64,000 nt of DNA, from NCBI GenBank assembly GCA_031841125.1, contig CM063112.1, positions 59,697,722 to 59,761,721 of the forward strand. Reading direction: 5' to 3'. The DNA comes from Acanthococcus lagerstroemiae. Taxonomy: Eukaryota; Arthropoda; Insecta; Hemiptera; Eriococcidae. Each line of letters opens with the position of its first letter. Position 1 is the first letter of the stretch. A program made the translations under genes and the position numbers. Below the pieces are notes generated by a model, which was not told the origin of the DNA, searched no databases, and saw only the letters and a program-made list of their open reading frames with translations. Below are positions 32,122 through 45,200 of the stretch, in pieces.

Positions 32122-33315
32122 TTACACGTTTTTTGACTGTACTTCGATTTCGTCAAGAACTTCGTTAACATCTAAACTATTCATTACATGGTTTTTTGAC
32201 TTCTGACTATTAGAGTCAGTATTTACGTTAAATTTATTTGCATTACGTTTCTGATCAAGCGTTTTTGTAATACAATTTGATTCAGCGTGGAAACGTTCAA
32301 AACCCTTTTTTACACAATATCCGCAAGGTACGCGAAGTTTAATTGAAACAGATGCGTTAGCTGCGTTACTACTATTTGAGCGAGGCAACGGGTCATTTGG
32401 CGAACGAATAGAGCGAGTGGGACGATCAATCACGTTTAATTTTTTAAATAATTCACTTACGGATGGTATTTCAGAGCGATCAAGCTTTTCTTGAACTGTG
32501 TAGGGTAGGTTGGCGGTGATTAACAATATGCGCATCTCTTCGTCAATCCTACGATACATATTAATCAATAAATTTTCTTTACGAATTGCATATTCCACCA
32601 GTGAACCGGAAATGTAGCGAAAAGAGAGTGCAGCGCGAACATCGGACCAACCCTTTGGTGCAAACGAATCTAGAAAGAGCACTCTCCACGAATTCCAAGT
32701 TGAATCCCTGAGAGTTTGGCGTCGTGAATCGTACCAACTCAAAGCGTGACCCTCCAGAAAAAGACGTAAGGCTTCCCAATATCTTCCCTCTTCAATGTCC
32801 AACCGGGCACATTCTGATTCAAAAATGTCTATCCATGACGCTGCATTAACTTGACTTTTACCAAACTTCTCAAGGACCATATCCTTTGTAATTGATGATA
32901 AAGATTTCCTTTTTGGTTCCTCCTGTGTTGGTTGTACATCATTTAGGTTGAGAGCGGTGTTGGGGGATGACATAGTGGAGTATGCTGCAGAGCGTACCGG
33001 TGGTCTCCATTCTTCGAGAAGCGTGTCCATGAAAACAGGGTTGCCGTCAGTATCGACGTATTTTATAAAGAGGTCCGAGGTGCAGGTAATGTGGACGGTT
33101 CAAAATTTTCCGCGTGTATCAAGAGCCTTTTTTACAAGTTTACCTGCTGCGGTTGAGAGCAATTCTTGGTGTAGTTTGACAGCCTGTAGATCCGGCGGGA
33201 ACGCATAGACCGGACCATCCTGTACCAGTTGCATAGTTTTGACATGGATGACAGTAGTCTTTGGGCTCAACAGAGAGGCTTCGCTAGCGAAAGTAAACGT
33301 GATTCGAGTTGACAT
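32122..33315 (-). pseudogene. gag: gypsy gag, one in-frame stop
   Basis: The structural protein frame runs from ATG at 33315 (MSTRITF) to TAA at 32122-32124, about 398 codons, with a single in-frame TGA at 33100-33102 that splits it after residue 71. The rest is continuous in the same frame. A zinc-knuckle-like CGYC...H....C cluster lies near 32290. The last codons contain a slippery sequence for entry into pol. An upstream ATG at 33408 would add 31 hydrophobic residues; I prefer 33315 because the added part is unlike gag. Confidence 0.85.
32128..32134 (-). promoter_or_regulatory. -1 frameshift heptamer A-AAA-AAC at the gag/pol boundary
   Basis: In gag frame the end reads TCA AAA AAC GTG TAA, so the heptamer A AAA AAC fits the X XXY YYZ rule and sits six bases before the stop. 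Pol is open in the -1 frame from this point. A short AAGC...GCTT stem could form just downstream. Confidence 0.75.
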
Positions 33316-33487
33316 GATCAGTAAGAAGATGAAAAATTCGAACAGTAAATAAAGTTCTTGAGGAAAAAAAAAATCGGTTACGAACAAAATATTCGAAGAC
33401 GAATGCACAATTCGAGAAAAAAAAATCTTGAGAGTGAAATAAAAGGTTAAAAGCGAAATTCACGAAACAGTAAATGTTTTTGGAATT

Positions 33488-33777
33488 TATAATATTTCTG
33501 AGTGCGACGAGCGATCAATAAAGGCGAAACGACTGAAGGAATGAGCTTTATTTGTAAATTAACAGCTAATTCCAAAAACAAGTCGTTTCTGTGTGAGAAA
33601 AACGAACGGTCAACAGAACGACAGAGAGCACACTGAATTATGAAACGAAAGTGTATCAAGGAAAAGGTGTTTAGATACGACAAGATTAATCAGGTAATAG
33701 AGAGCGAATAAACGATAAATGGGAAAGAACAAGATTCAGAGGGAGATAAGAATAATAGCGAGTAAATGAATCTTACA
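33488..33777 (-). repeat. 5' LTR of the Ty3/gypsy element (290 bp)
   Basis: Mate of the LTR at 28674-28963 and identical to it by eye. Flanked outside by CATA (33778-33781). Being upstream of gag on the minus strand, it carries the promoter. Confidence 0.95.
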
Positions 33778-33835
33778 CATATTTCAAAGAAAACCAGCGA
33801 GAAACACAAACAGCACAAAATCAAAAACTAAAGAA

Positions 33836-35045
33836 GATAAGTACCAAAAAAAAGAGTTCACATACCTTACAATAAGTAATCTAAGCGGCTCGAGGACACA
33901 AAACTGAGCAAATCAAAACAAAAAATAAAATAAAGTGGAAATCAATGAGATGAAATTATGACCAGTTATCAGTGCACGAAGTTATTATCTTGCTACGTTA
34001 CTGACGGATGAGCCAAATGAAGTATTTACGGGGAATTGGGTATGCAATTTCATATGCATGTAAATGGAGATGAATAATACAGGTAGTAAAAAAAAAAAAA
34101 AGATACTCCCCTATAACTTTTGCTTTGAACGCAAAGTGTGATCGAGGCGGAGTAAACAAGGAACTTCAAGTGAAAGTGTCTGGTTTCTTTTTGAGTGAAA
34201 AAACTTTCTCTAAAAAAATGGGTCTATTTCTCCCGCCCCTCGAGTTTTTAATTTCACCTTCAAACATATGTACCAACCTCAATCGTTTGTATTTCGTTCG
34301 GACAGGTTTTTTCTGGACAGTTCCTCGTCTATAGTCCAACCCCTGTTCATCTATAGCTAAGGGCAAATCCGGGGGCTGGAGAAATAATAATTCCCCATAA
34401 GTGAAATTTTGCCCCAGGACTAGTGACACATATTTGTTCATTATTTGTACACGACTGCACACAGCATATTCTGTCGTTTGCATATGATTACCCCCTCCCC
34501 ACACAGTAATCTTAAGGGAATGCAGGTTGTTTGCGACTTGTACGAGAGAGAACGAAGTGTTTAGTCCGGACCGCAGTCAGGGTATTCGAAATCAGAAAGA
34601 CGAGAGAGTTTAAAAAATAAGTTTATTAATTGACTGATAGAATAAACAGATCTGCGTGAATGCTAAGCATTAACTGTGACTGAACTGAACTAAACTGTAA
34701 CTGCTCTGAACTAATATCCGACCTGGCCGATCAAGGTTGAAAAAAGGAGAATAAATCATCAAAGAAGAAGAAAAGAATGTTGTATTGCAAATGTCACATA
34801 CTGGATGTAGGCGTAGAAATACAGGGGACAAAAGACGTTTGTTGGACACTCTCATTATGCTACACAGAAAGTAGTCAGGCAGGACGATTTATACGAAAAG
34901 AGAATTATGGGGGCAGTGGAGATACAGTCCCCGAACTTGATTTAGCTATTCAAACTAACGTCATTCGTTCGTACATTGCCTGTACACGTTTGTACACAGT
35001 GATGTAATACATCGCAAAAATTTTATATCAATACATATCGATATA
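33836..35045. other. Non-coding; start matches 9725-9955
   Basis: 33836-34115 is a paralogue of the stretch after the solo LTR in unit A. From there to 35045 I see no supported gene or repeat ends. A 14-base A run lies near 34090. Confidence 0.45.
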
Positions 35046-35845
35046 TGTGGCAATTTCTATAAAAAGGGGTAGCTTTGTCGATCCGACGAATGTTGAGTTA
35101 CGGACAGTACGTAATAGAGGAATGAATGCTAATTCCAACGAGCTATTGGGATTTAAACTTGAAGTTTCAAGTGTTGGCAGCCCTGCATACGTGTGAGTGA
35201 TCACGTATGATTTACCATAAGCGTGTAGCAAACATTAACTATCATTAAATCAATTAGAAATTCACGTTCAAAGAAACTTTGTCCTAAATTCAACTGCATC
35301 ATCACCAAAAAATTTAATTATAATCAGTTCTACTGGCAGAATAATTTTGACTCGGTTTTGTACCCTACTGAAGATAGCAGTGTTTCTATTTGAAATTTAC
35401 ACATGATCACTCACTCATTCCTCACCCGCTAACACCCGCGCAGGTAATTTTGCAGCGCACTCTAGTGCAGGTTTAATACCAATCAATGAGATTTATTGCG
35501 TTTTTTGTTCCGGAGATACAAGCGGTCAAAGATGAGTGTAACAAAAACACGCGAAAACATGTTTTCGGGGAAAACGCATTTAAAGTTAGACACACCTTTT
35601 TCTCCCACTCCGTCAAGCGGCCCTAAACTCGCTGCGGAATAACGTTACCAGCCTCGACGAGGGCTTGTTGGAAAAGAAGCTCACGCAGACATTCGCATTC
35701 TTTTCTCATTCTCTTTCATAATTCTCTTTCTCTCTCTCTTCTCTCTCATGGGCGCAAATTTTGTCTCTTCGTTATTGTGATGTTTTTTCAATAGAAATCA
35801 ACCAAAATCTCAAAGTTGATTTTTTCGACCACAAAATTATTTCAT
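35046..35845 (+). mobile_element. MITE family M1, copy 3, 3'-truncated and interrupted
   Basis: Begins TGTGGCAATTTCTATAAAAA, the same left end and orientation as the 43219 copy. About 330 bp of unrelated DNA (about 35155-35485) interrupts it. The interior then continues to about 35845, where the match ends before the right inverted repeat. Confidence 0.75.
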
Positions 35846-38379
35846 TGTTTGTGTATCAAGTTGATTATGAGTGCGATTCCTTCAGTTTTATCTTCATTCT
35901 ATAGCGGAAGAATGTACAATTTCCCAGAAACCGTTAAAGAAGAGATGGACGCAATACTACTTAACATGTTTGAGTGAAAACTGAAAAGAGTGTGGCACGT
36001 CGCCCCAGTCGATGGTTTTATGAACGAAATAAACGATACATCGACGGTCTGAAATTTGCGAAAATCGATTGTTCTGCATCGCTGTTAATTAATTTGACTA
36101 ACGTAATTCCAAAGATTAATTTTACTGAAGTTTACCTGTTTTTCTTATAGATTCCATTTTGAAGCAGATGGTCGTCCTACCGCGATGTTGGTCTAATAAT
36201 AACGAATTACATATACTTAAGGCTTGATTATAGGAATTCAGTCGAACGTCTTCAGTCGAGTACAGTGACCGAAAAGTGATCGCCTATTGTCATAATAATA
36301 TTCGATTACTGCAGCACTTAGGCCTCTATAACATCAAGGGAATGGATTCATGCGAACATTATTTACGCATTAACTTGTATAACGACAATCAATTTGGTAT
36401 TCAATATGAAAACTTGCATGTTTTTCTTTAAATGTCATGGCATGTTTCTTCACCTCTCTCGTACAACCTTGTTCCAATTAATGAAATATAAAATCACTAC
36501 CAAGTTTCTAGACGATCGAATGTAGGAAACACATGCTGCATGTCTTGCCCTTTCTCAAAGATAAAAATACACGCAGGGCATTCATTTTACTCCCAAATTT
36601 TTTCTCTGTTGAGATGATCGTATCGAACCGCGGGAAATACTAGTTTTTGTTGGGAAAGACCGCGCATATGCGGTAAAATAGTTTTGTTTTTCCTCGAAAG
36701 TGGGCTGGAACGTATGACCAACCCTGAAATCTCAAAGGAAACCTATCAAGTAAAATATTGAGATAAGGGTTACTTGGGGCCTTGATTTCGAATATCGCAT
36801 TAGATGTTTGATTTGGTCTCGTTCTGGGCCACCAAATATTAAAAAATTGCAATACTAACTCTGAATAAAATATCGAGCACACATGGAAAAGAAGATTAGT
36901 TGAGTCGTTTATTTTAAATATCGCCTCAGATTTCTGATCCGAGCCCCCCCCTTCCCCTCCGGAGCCTCAAATGTAAATCTTTAAAAAAAATACAAAGCTC
37001 AATTTGAATAAAAAATCAATTAAAGTATGAAAACAAGAGTTTTGGAGGTCGCTGATTTTGAATATTGCTTTAGATTTTTTATTTGAAAAAGAAGCAAAAC
37101 TGCCTTGGAATAAGAAATCAAACACGCTAGGTGGAACAAGGGTTTCCTGGTTCGCTGACTTCAAATATTGCATCAGAGTTTGATTAGACCCTCTCCGGAG
37201 CCTCAGATTTGAAGGAAAAATATTTTTTTTTAAGTTACTGACGTGGAATAAGAAATAAAACAAGTTATCAAAAAAAGTAAAACCTTATCCCCATCACCGA
37301 TGGGCGGGGCTCCTACAATTTCAGGTAATCAAAAAGATGTCTTATTTTTTTGTCTTAAGTATTAATTCTCCGTTCCATAGTTAGTTTATTTACTAACTAC
37401 AGTTTTGAAAAAATAGTGATGTGTGTGCGAAATATACATTCTCAGTTTTTCAGCCCAATTAGACACGACTTCTGTTTATTACTGATCAGAAAAGTTCCAG
37501 AACAGTTTATTCACCTTTGGTCAAATATTCATGACTTATTTCAGTCTTCTTTCAAAATCACGAAGGATAATTCAACGTCTCCCAAAAATCAGGAAGGACT
37601 CGTGCAAATTCCTTCAGGTCAACGTTTGTTAGGTTAGACTGAAACTCACTCGACACTTTTACTTCATTGTCGGATCACTTAATGTCAAAATGATTTGCAC
37701 CATGTCTATACTTGTAAAACCCATTCAGAGGGGCGGGTGAATTTCGTTAGGATTCTTTTTGCTATGAATTGAATGAAACGCTCATTTTCACCCTTCAGAA
37801 ATAAATTCAGACGTCACCACTCATTTTGACTTAGCCAAGGATCATTGTATCAGTTATTTCCGTAAAACCAGACCTCTCCGTCTTAATTTCCAATTTCAAG
37901 GAAAATAAAACATGTCACGAGTAATGGGGAAATTAATTCTGTATGGAACAACTGGTTACTTGCTTCAATAAGTACTTTACGAATCGTTTACTTTTTTCGG
38001 ACACGCCCAGTGTTTATAAATTTTAGTATTAATTCATCGGCGTATTTTCGGCAGACAGGTCATTCAGGGTATCCATTGTCGTAGAAACCAACTCAGCAAT
38101 ATTGGTGAGCCCTACCACACAGTTGAGAAAATTTTAATTTTGTGTTCCAATGTACGTGGTCACTACTCATTTACAAATCAAGCAGCGGGGGAAAAAAGAC
38201 AGAACAACATGAAATCAAACTATCAACGCTAACTACATTTGTCTGTGTCATGACTCCCCCCCCCATATTTTTTTTAATCGCATAATCGAGATGATCAAGG
38301 TGAGATGAATGGGCGATTTCAAAGGCTAAAGTCTAGTTGGGTGTTGAATAAATTTCCCCTTCCTCAAAAGAAGCTTCGA
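35846..38379. other. No gene; degenerate repeats at 36770-37195
   Basis: Non-coding. Four diverged copies of a phrase related to GATTTCAAATATTGCATCAG, with a following GATCC/GATTnGACCC word, start near 36783, 36915, 37052 and 37160, spaced 105-140 bp. The same phrase appears in the paralogous blocks at 8.05, 26.2, 26.4, 28.2, 28.4, 54.07 and 54.22 kb. Confidence 0.5.
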
Positions 38380-39294
38380 ACTTACAAACAACTTTGGAAC
38401 TGTAAATAGTATTCGTAATTGCATAATACAAATTTTGGCTTTGAAGTAAGACCAAATTTTAATAAGAAAATCGCCTCTATTTCATTCTGAATGGCCGAAG
38501 AAAATATGGTTTCCTCTTCGTTTCTTTTTCACAAAGGAAGGACCCAATTTTGACGTATCTAAAAAGAAGACGACAGTACTTCTCGTTCCACAAGATGGAT
38601 GCTTTTCTTCTTTTTATTCAATGAAAGGCTTATCATGTTCATAAACGAAGTCTTATAAAATCCTGAAAAATGTCAATCTTTCCGTATTAACTTTCTATTT
38701 AAATTACATAGTTTTCTTCACTACTTTGTCGGTCTTGAATTTTCTTGCAGTTGTAGGCATAAATCTCTTTTATCATATCCTAAAAATGCTTCTACGAATT
38801 TATTTCACAGCTACAACTACCTGTGTACTTACTGCTGTAAAAATTTAAAAACGGCAACCGGATTACTACATAATGCTAACAAGCTAAGTTTTCTCCGCTG
38901 GTGGCAGATGCTTCTCAAAGTTGAAATTAATTAGAACTCTGTTACGATCACTTTTAGCGGATGATATAATGGAAACATCGACAGTAGACTAAAACGGGCT
39001 GAAATTCTCCACTTGCTTTAATCATACCGAATCAAATGGACATCATAACCGCAATACTGGTAATGTACAACGTTGCTGGGTCATTCAAAAGTATACTCAC
39101 TAGTTATGCAACTGCTATGCGAGGTAATGCATAATGTATTGGACATGTTACAATAACTCTTTGGACCAAGAAAATATTTATTACTAATTTGAATTGTATA
39201 GTACTAAATCAGAATCAAAGGCAGCCTTCATCCCTGTTTACGGGCATTTGAAGACTCTAACAGAAGCTCTATTGAATAAAAACGGCCAATTATT
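38380..39294. other. 3' flank of desaturase copy B, duplicated
   Basis: Start of the duplicated segment matching 61362-62475. On the minus strand an AATAAA at 39177-39182 lies about 113 bp after the desaturase stop and is conserved in copy C (62358-62363); it is the likely poly(A) signal. Confidence 0.7.
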
Positions 39295-42200
39295 TCATTT
39301 TTTCGCGTGTTCTTCGGGTACTTCCAACAGTAAACTACCATCTCCGTATTTCTGGATATAGGTTTTTACCAGTTCATCTGTCGGACTTTTTAAATCATAC
39401 ACCCAACCAATTTTCGCGAACAAATTGAGTACAGCAGTCGTCGGATTTGAATGCCAACTACCGAATTCCGATGCTTTATAGTCCCATGGAAAGCAGTGAT
39501 GGTAATTATGCCAGCCTTCTCCAATCGTTGCGATAGCGATAGCAGCATTATCCCTGGGCATAATGCGTCTAAAAAACCGCAGATTTTCTAGAATTGAGCG
39601 TCTTCTTAATGGTACTCAAACATGATAAAAGGTTATGTATGCACTTACTTATCATAAGGACGCTGTCCCCATATATGGGCGAAACTATTCACACTAAAAG
39701 TGACGTTTACTATAATTATATGACGGATTAATGCCAGCGCTATGGAGGAAGTCCAGGACTCTTGCCAAAAATAGACCGGTATGATCGTAGGTAATATGTA
39801 GGTAAATAATAGCATAAGTGGCAGGAAATTCCTGGAAAGATATTAAAACAAGAAGAAATTAATGAGTTAATCTAAATAGGAATTAGTCCACTCTTTGGAA
39901 GGGTGAACAGTACAGGTATATGTACAGCTTGGATATAAAAGAAAGATACCCAGTTTATCCCAAAAGTTTCAGTGCAGTATTACGACCGTTTTGATGCAGC
40001 TCTCTATTTCTCCCTACCTTGAGCTTGTTCATTCATTTCCAAATGACTCTTACCTTTGACATTCTTGATTATCTGTTGAACATACTGGAATCCTTGCCGA
40101 CCTACCCAACTCTTTCCTTGCACCCTTCCTTCTAACAGCAGTGATATTATTCCTGAGTCCCTCAAGTTATGCCCTGTTATTTTATCTTTCCTCTATGGAT
40201 AATCTCAAATATCCATTTAACCTCCTACTCTATTAAGTACTTCCTCATTTCTTACCTTATCCGTTCTCTTGATACAAAGTATCGCCTACAGCAACATATC
40301 TTGAAGGCTTTTTTCCTTCTCTTTGCTGGTTTTCCTATGGTCCAAGTTTCATATCCTTACAAAGCTACACTCCAAATGTAAGTTTCTAAAAATAATTCTT
40401 TGATTTCCAGATTTATTTTTGATTTGAAAATATTACTTCTTCAATTGCGCTATTCTACTACTACAAAGAGTGGTCCAAAAGTCATTGCGCGACGCTCCAT
40501 ATGGACTACTCGCGCAATCTAGTGGAGCCTGGCCAAACTGAAAGTTAGGTCTATTCAATTTCCAGTCGAAAGAGACCAAAACGAGCGCGCTTGCATACAT
40601 AGTCGCCGAGCTACAGCGGTTTGAAGTTAATGTGTTCGGATGTCGCCTACAAGCTAAACGCGTGTTATACAAAATGTGAGAATTTAAGAAGGGAACAAAG
40701 GTGGGTGATCCAGTATTGTGTTCGTTGTGGTCTGATATCCGAATACATTAACTTAGAATCGCTGTAGCTCAGCGACTACGAGTATGTACGCAAGCGCGCT
40801 CGTTTTGGTCTCTTTCGACTGGAAATTGAATAGACTTCACTTTCAGTTCGATCACGCCCCGATAGATCGCGCACGTAGTCCGTACAGAGCGTCGCGCAAT
40901 GACTTTTGTCTTTCTTCAAATTTTATCCCTATCTTTTTTAGAATATCAGATATTTTATCCTATATAACATTGTCAAAAGCTTTTTTCAATATCAGTGAAG
41001 GCCATATGTGTATCTTGCCCCTTTTTGAGTCTCCCATCTACAATTAATCTCAAAGCTAGTTAGTACTACTTCTCTAGTAGGTACTTCTACTTTTTTAAAT
41101 CCAAACGAATCATCTCCTAGTTCTACATCTATTCTATTCTCAATTCTCCTATGAATTACCCTAGTTGATATTTATGACGCGTGCGAAAGAAGACTAATTA
41201 TTCAATAATTTCTACACCAATCTGCTCCTGATTTTGTTGGTACACTTACAATATCACTTTTTTTTTTTAAATATCCTTTTGCATTTCTCCATTATCATGA
41301 ATATGAACCCATTTATCATAAATATGACGTACTAGTTTTTAAAATTTATGAAGTACATTATATTCTTCTAAGTTCTGTAATAATTCAGCTGGTACCTCAT
41401 CCACTCCTGAAGCTTTCCTTTCTGTGAACTTCTCAATGCGTTGTCAAATTCACATCCTAAAAGGTGAGTCTCCTCTTTTATCTTCTTCTACATCTTCCTC
41501 CTTCTCCCTTCTTATCTCGTCATCCCCATTATTACTATAGAGTCCTTCTACATACTCTATACACCTTTTCACTTTTCCTTCAGCTATGTTTATTGGCTCT
41601 CCCCCCTTATTTGTTATATTACTTGCTAGCTTTCTTCTTTCTCCAAACTCCGTTCTTCCTTTTCTGTGTTCCAAGTCTATTCAGTGGCATCGCTACCGGG
41701 GGGGCAGAGCCGGCATTTGTATCCCCCGTAAAAAATTCTGAGGGGGCAAAGGGGGACATGGAGGCACATACAAATTTTTCCTTAATGGATGCAAAAATTA
41801 CAAATAATGCACACATGGGAAGAACAAAAAACGGACGAATAAAAATTATTAAATATTATTCAATTCTCGATCTTCTTGCTCAAGAATTACGGGACCGATT
41901 AGATCAAGAAGATCTAAAAACACTTGCATCTCTGAAAGTTTTGCTGATCGATGTATGCAGTGGAAACGTGCCTTCACTAGAGGAGTTTCCGTCAAAACTT
42001 GGAATATATGCAGAAGATTTTGATATAAGCATGCTCCATGCGCAGCTCACAATACTGCAGAATGTACTTTATGGTTCCAGTGTACCAACGTGTGTGAAAG
42101 ATGTTAGAAATATATTTGTTGAAAATTCGTCCACCCTGAGAGTACTACTCAATGAAGTCGAAAAATTACTGATTTTGATTATGACAATTCCCGCATTAGC

Positions 42201-45200
42201 AGCAACGGCCGAACGGTCGTTCAGTACTCTAAGGCGACTAAAAACTTACCTCCGAGTCACCATATGACCCAGAAACGCTTGACTCACGTGTTAATATTGC
42301 ATATTCATAAAGATTTAACAAAAAATATGAATTTAGTAGATATAGCTCGAGAATTTGTATCACGTTTTGACAGAAAAGCTGTGTTTGGTAAAATTAAAAA
42401 ATTATCTAATAAAACGTCGAAAAAGAAATTTCAGCTTAAAGTTTTTTTTACAGCGGAATCAGCCTTCCCCTTTTAATGTGTCGTTTTATCCATATAAAAA
42501 GTCTACCCCCTGGAAAAAATTATGTAGCGACGCATCTGAGTCTAATTTTTATTCTTTATTTATAAATTCTTCTATCTTATCACTTTTTTTTTTCATCCCT
42601 TCCTCATTTCTTTTATTTCATTTCTTCGGCCGCTTTGATAAGCTAATCTACCTTCCCTACCTTTTCATTTTTATATTTTCTTCGTTCATCCATCTTTTTT
42701 AGGATTTCCTCATTCATCCATGGTTTCTTTGCTTCTCTCTTGGTTTGACCTATATTTTCTTCTGCTGATTTTTCATTCCATTCTTTTTCCACAACTACGT
42801 TATACTTCACACAAAACCGTATCAAACGCTTTCCTCTTTCATTCCTCACTCCTAATTCAAAATCCCCAGCTATATTATTATCTTTTCCTTCACCAACTCT
42901 AGCATTCAAATCACCCACAATAATGAGATTCTTTTCGCCTCTAACATGCTTCATAAGTCCTTCTGATTTTTCATATACCTCCTCAATTTCTTCGTCCTCG
43001 TGAGTATTAGTAGGCATATATACCTGTATTATTGATATAAGTACTGGTCTGGTATTGATATTTATCAAGATGAACTTTCACTCTGTCGTCCATAATGTAC
43101 GCATAACTTAATTACCTATTTGGTGATGCCTCTTCGCATAAATTTTATGTGGTCAACTCCATCAAGTATATGTTAATTTACAACATAGGTATGTTACCAC
43201 ACATTGGAGTTCATATAATGTGGCAGTTTCTATAAAAAGGGGTAACTTTGTCGATCCGACGTATTTTGAGTTACGGACAGTACATAATAGAGAAATGAAT
43301 GTCCATTCCAACGAGCTATTGGGATTTATTGCGTTTTTTGTTCCGGAGATACAAGCCGTCAAAGCTGAGTGTAACATGAACGCGCGAAAACAAGTTTTTG
43401 GGAAAAACGCGTTTAAAGTTAGACACACCTTTTTCTCCCACTCCGTCAGGTGGCCCTAACTCGACGCGGAATCACGTTACCAGCCTCGACGAGGGCTTAT
43501 TGGAAAGGTAATTTTTCTCTCTTCTGCGTGGTAACAATGCAGAACATCGGATTTATTCGTGAGCTCCGAAAATCCACGAAGAAATGAATGCAGACATTCG
43601 CATTCTTTTTTCATTCTCTTTCATAATTCTTTTTCTCTCTCTCCCTCTTCTCTCTCATGCGCGTAAATTTTGTCTCTTCGTTATTGCGATGTTTTTCCTA
43701 GAGAAATCAACCAAAATCTCAAAATTGATTTTTTCGACCAAAAAATTTTGTTTTTCTTTTTTCGCGTTTTCTGAGACTTCGATTGATCGATAAAGTTACC
43801 CCTTTTTATAGAAACTGCCACATCTTTAACTTAAAACTAGATTATTTCCAAAATCCATACTAACATTCGTTCTGACTTCACTGAGCTACACAATAATGGA
43901 TGATGTTATTTACTTATCCCAAAAGTACTAAGCTCAAACTCGAAAAAACCACAATTTTTAATGCAAACTTTTGCTTTTTGAAAACAAATTTTTTCTTGAC
44001 AACGAAAATGAAATTGATTTTTCCGAGTCTAGAGTACTCGAATTATTATTACACATTATATTGATGCATATTACTATGAATTCCTGGTAGATAGTGCTAA
44101 TAGAACGGGAGATCGGTACGTCGTTTCATTTTACACTATGTGTTACAATACACCAAGTGCCTTTACGTCTCCTCACCACGGCAACGTATCATACAAGAGG
44201 AGAAGTAATCTTGTATTGTCCAAATACGTCTCCAGTTCCTCGGAAATCAACTTTCAAATCATTATAAATTGACATAATCAAAGAAAATTCCCTTTATGCA
44301 TGAACAGGTAGTACGTACTTATCGTGAAAACTCAGTATCGGATCATTGAGGATATCGCTAATATCGATTTCCTTTTTTCGATGATAAACCTGTGGATGCT
44401 GTCGGGTCAGTAACCATCCCACGTGTGAGAAGAAGAAACCACGTTTTGCATTATGTGGATCTGCATCTGTATCACTGTATTTGTGGTGCATTCGGTGAAT
44501 ACGTACCCAGTTGAATATAGGAGTCTGAAAAGTACATAAAATGCCAAGTTAGATAACTAATCAGTAGCGTAAGCGGGAACAGCATGCCCGTAATCCCCTC
44601 AGGGCGAAAGCGGGTGCTGACAGAGGCGACCCTTGGTCAAAGACCATTCTTCTTTTAGTCAGTTCAAATGTACAAGATCACATTTGAATTTGCTGTAATA
44701 TCGAATGCTAGTAGAATTAAATGCAATGTTTCTCGGTAATGGGAGTAACGTTGATTTCCTTCTTTTCTGACTGAAAAATAAAATAGAGTTGTGGGCCATC
44801 AAGAGGCTCTATAGGAGCTGGCACCAACCATTATAGTTAAGCCACTGCTAATTAATTATTTTTGAATCGAAAAAAAAGTTAGGTGCTGAAAGAGCGAGTA
44901 CTTGTCCGGACGATGCGTAGCATATGACCAGAAGTATTTGAAGAGGTAGCTTCGCTTTATAACTCCGATGCGTCCATAAGCGATGGGCTCCAGCGGTGGT
45001 GCCCAAAGCACCCAGCAATGCAGAGAAAAAGACTGAAAACAGAGATGAAGGCCACACATACTGAATGTTATATGACCCTTTAGTAATCATAGCATTGTGA
45101 AATACACAATGAAGAAATTTATTGACCAGTTCTCCCGGTTACCAGCTAGTTACACTTACACCACAGCATGTTGGTCACAGTCATGTGGGGTAAAATTCCA

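Larger units (their letters stand above)
28674..33777 (-). mobile_element. Ty3/gypsy LTR retrotransposon, full length, 5104 bp
   Basis: Complete element on the minus strand: 290-bp LTRs at both ends, 4-bp target duplication CATA (28670-28673 and 33778-33781), gag, protease, reverse transcriptase, RNase H, integrase and polypurine tract. The identical LTRs point to a recent insertion. The paralogous sites at 8320-8330 and 54490-54505 are uninterrupted and serve as empty-site controls. No env-like frame is seen. I do not recognise a standard tRNA primer site next to the 5' LTR. Coding lesions are given under the gene entries. Confidence 0.95.
26729..33835. repeat. 1980-bp direct repeat, copy 2, split by the gypsy insertion
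   Basis: Copy 2 runs 26729-28673, is interrupted by the gypsy element (28674-33777 plus target duplication), and resumes at 33782-33835 with the GAGAAACACAAACAG tail that matches the end of copy 1 near 26700-26728. Confidence 0.9.
39985..43130 (-). mobile_element. RTE-like LINE in desaturase intron 3, with nested insertions
   Basis: Minus-strand relic read in pieces. Endonuclease at 43068-42643 (QVYMPTNTHEDEE, GDLNARVGEG, KKPWMNEEILKKMDERRK). Linker at 41674-41450 (GEPINIAEGKVKRCIEYVE). Reverse transcriptase at about 41190-40910 (RVIHRRIENRID, then MAFTDIEKAFDNV). C-terminal YGYETW-type segment at about 40360-40100. A hAT copy and a foldback element interrupt it. In unit C the 3' end is better kept and terminates in a short ATC/ATA-rich tail near 63185-63215, as in RTE elements. 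Multiple stops: inactive. Confidence 0.8.

Noticed and set aside
34500..35000. A possible LTR around 34520-34960
   Set aside because: The composition is LTR-like, but I could not find matching ends, target duplication or a second copy.
40433..40907. Small frames in the foldback arms as genes
   Set aside because: They are mirror frames in the two inverted arms and vary with the element, with no domain.
44848..45090. Exon 2 of desaturase B starting at the ATG of this open frame
   Set aside because: The upstream residues are intron read-through. The TTTTCAG acceptor at 45032 keeps frame with exon 1 and gives the expected family spacing.
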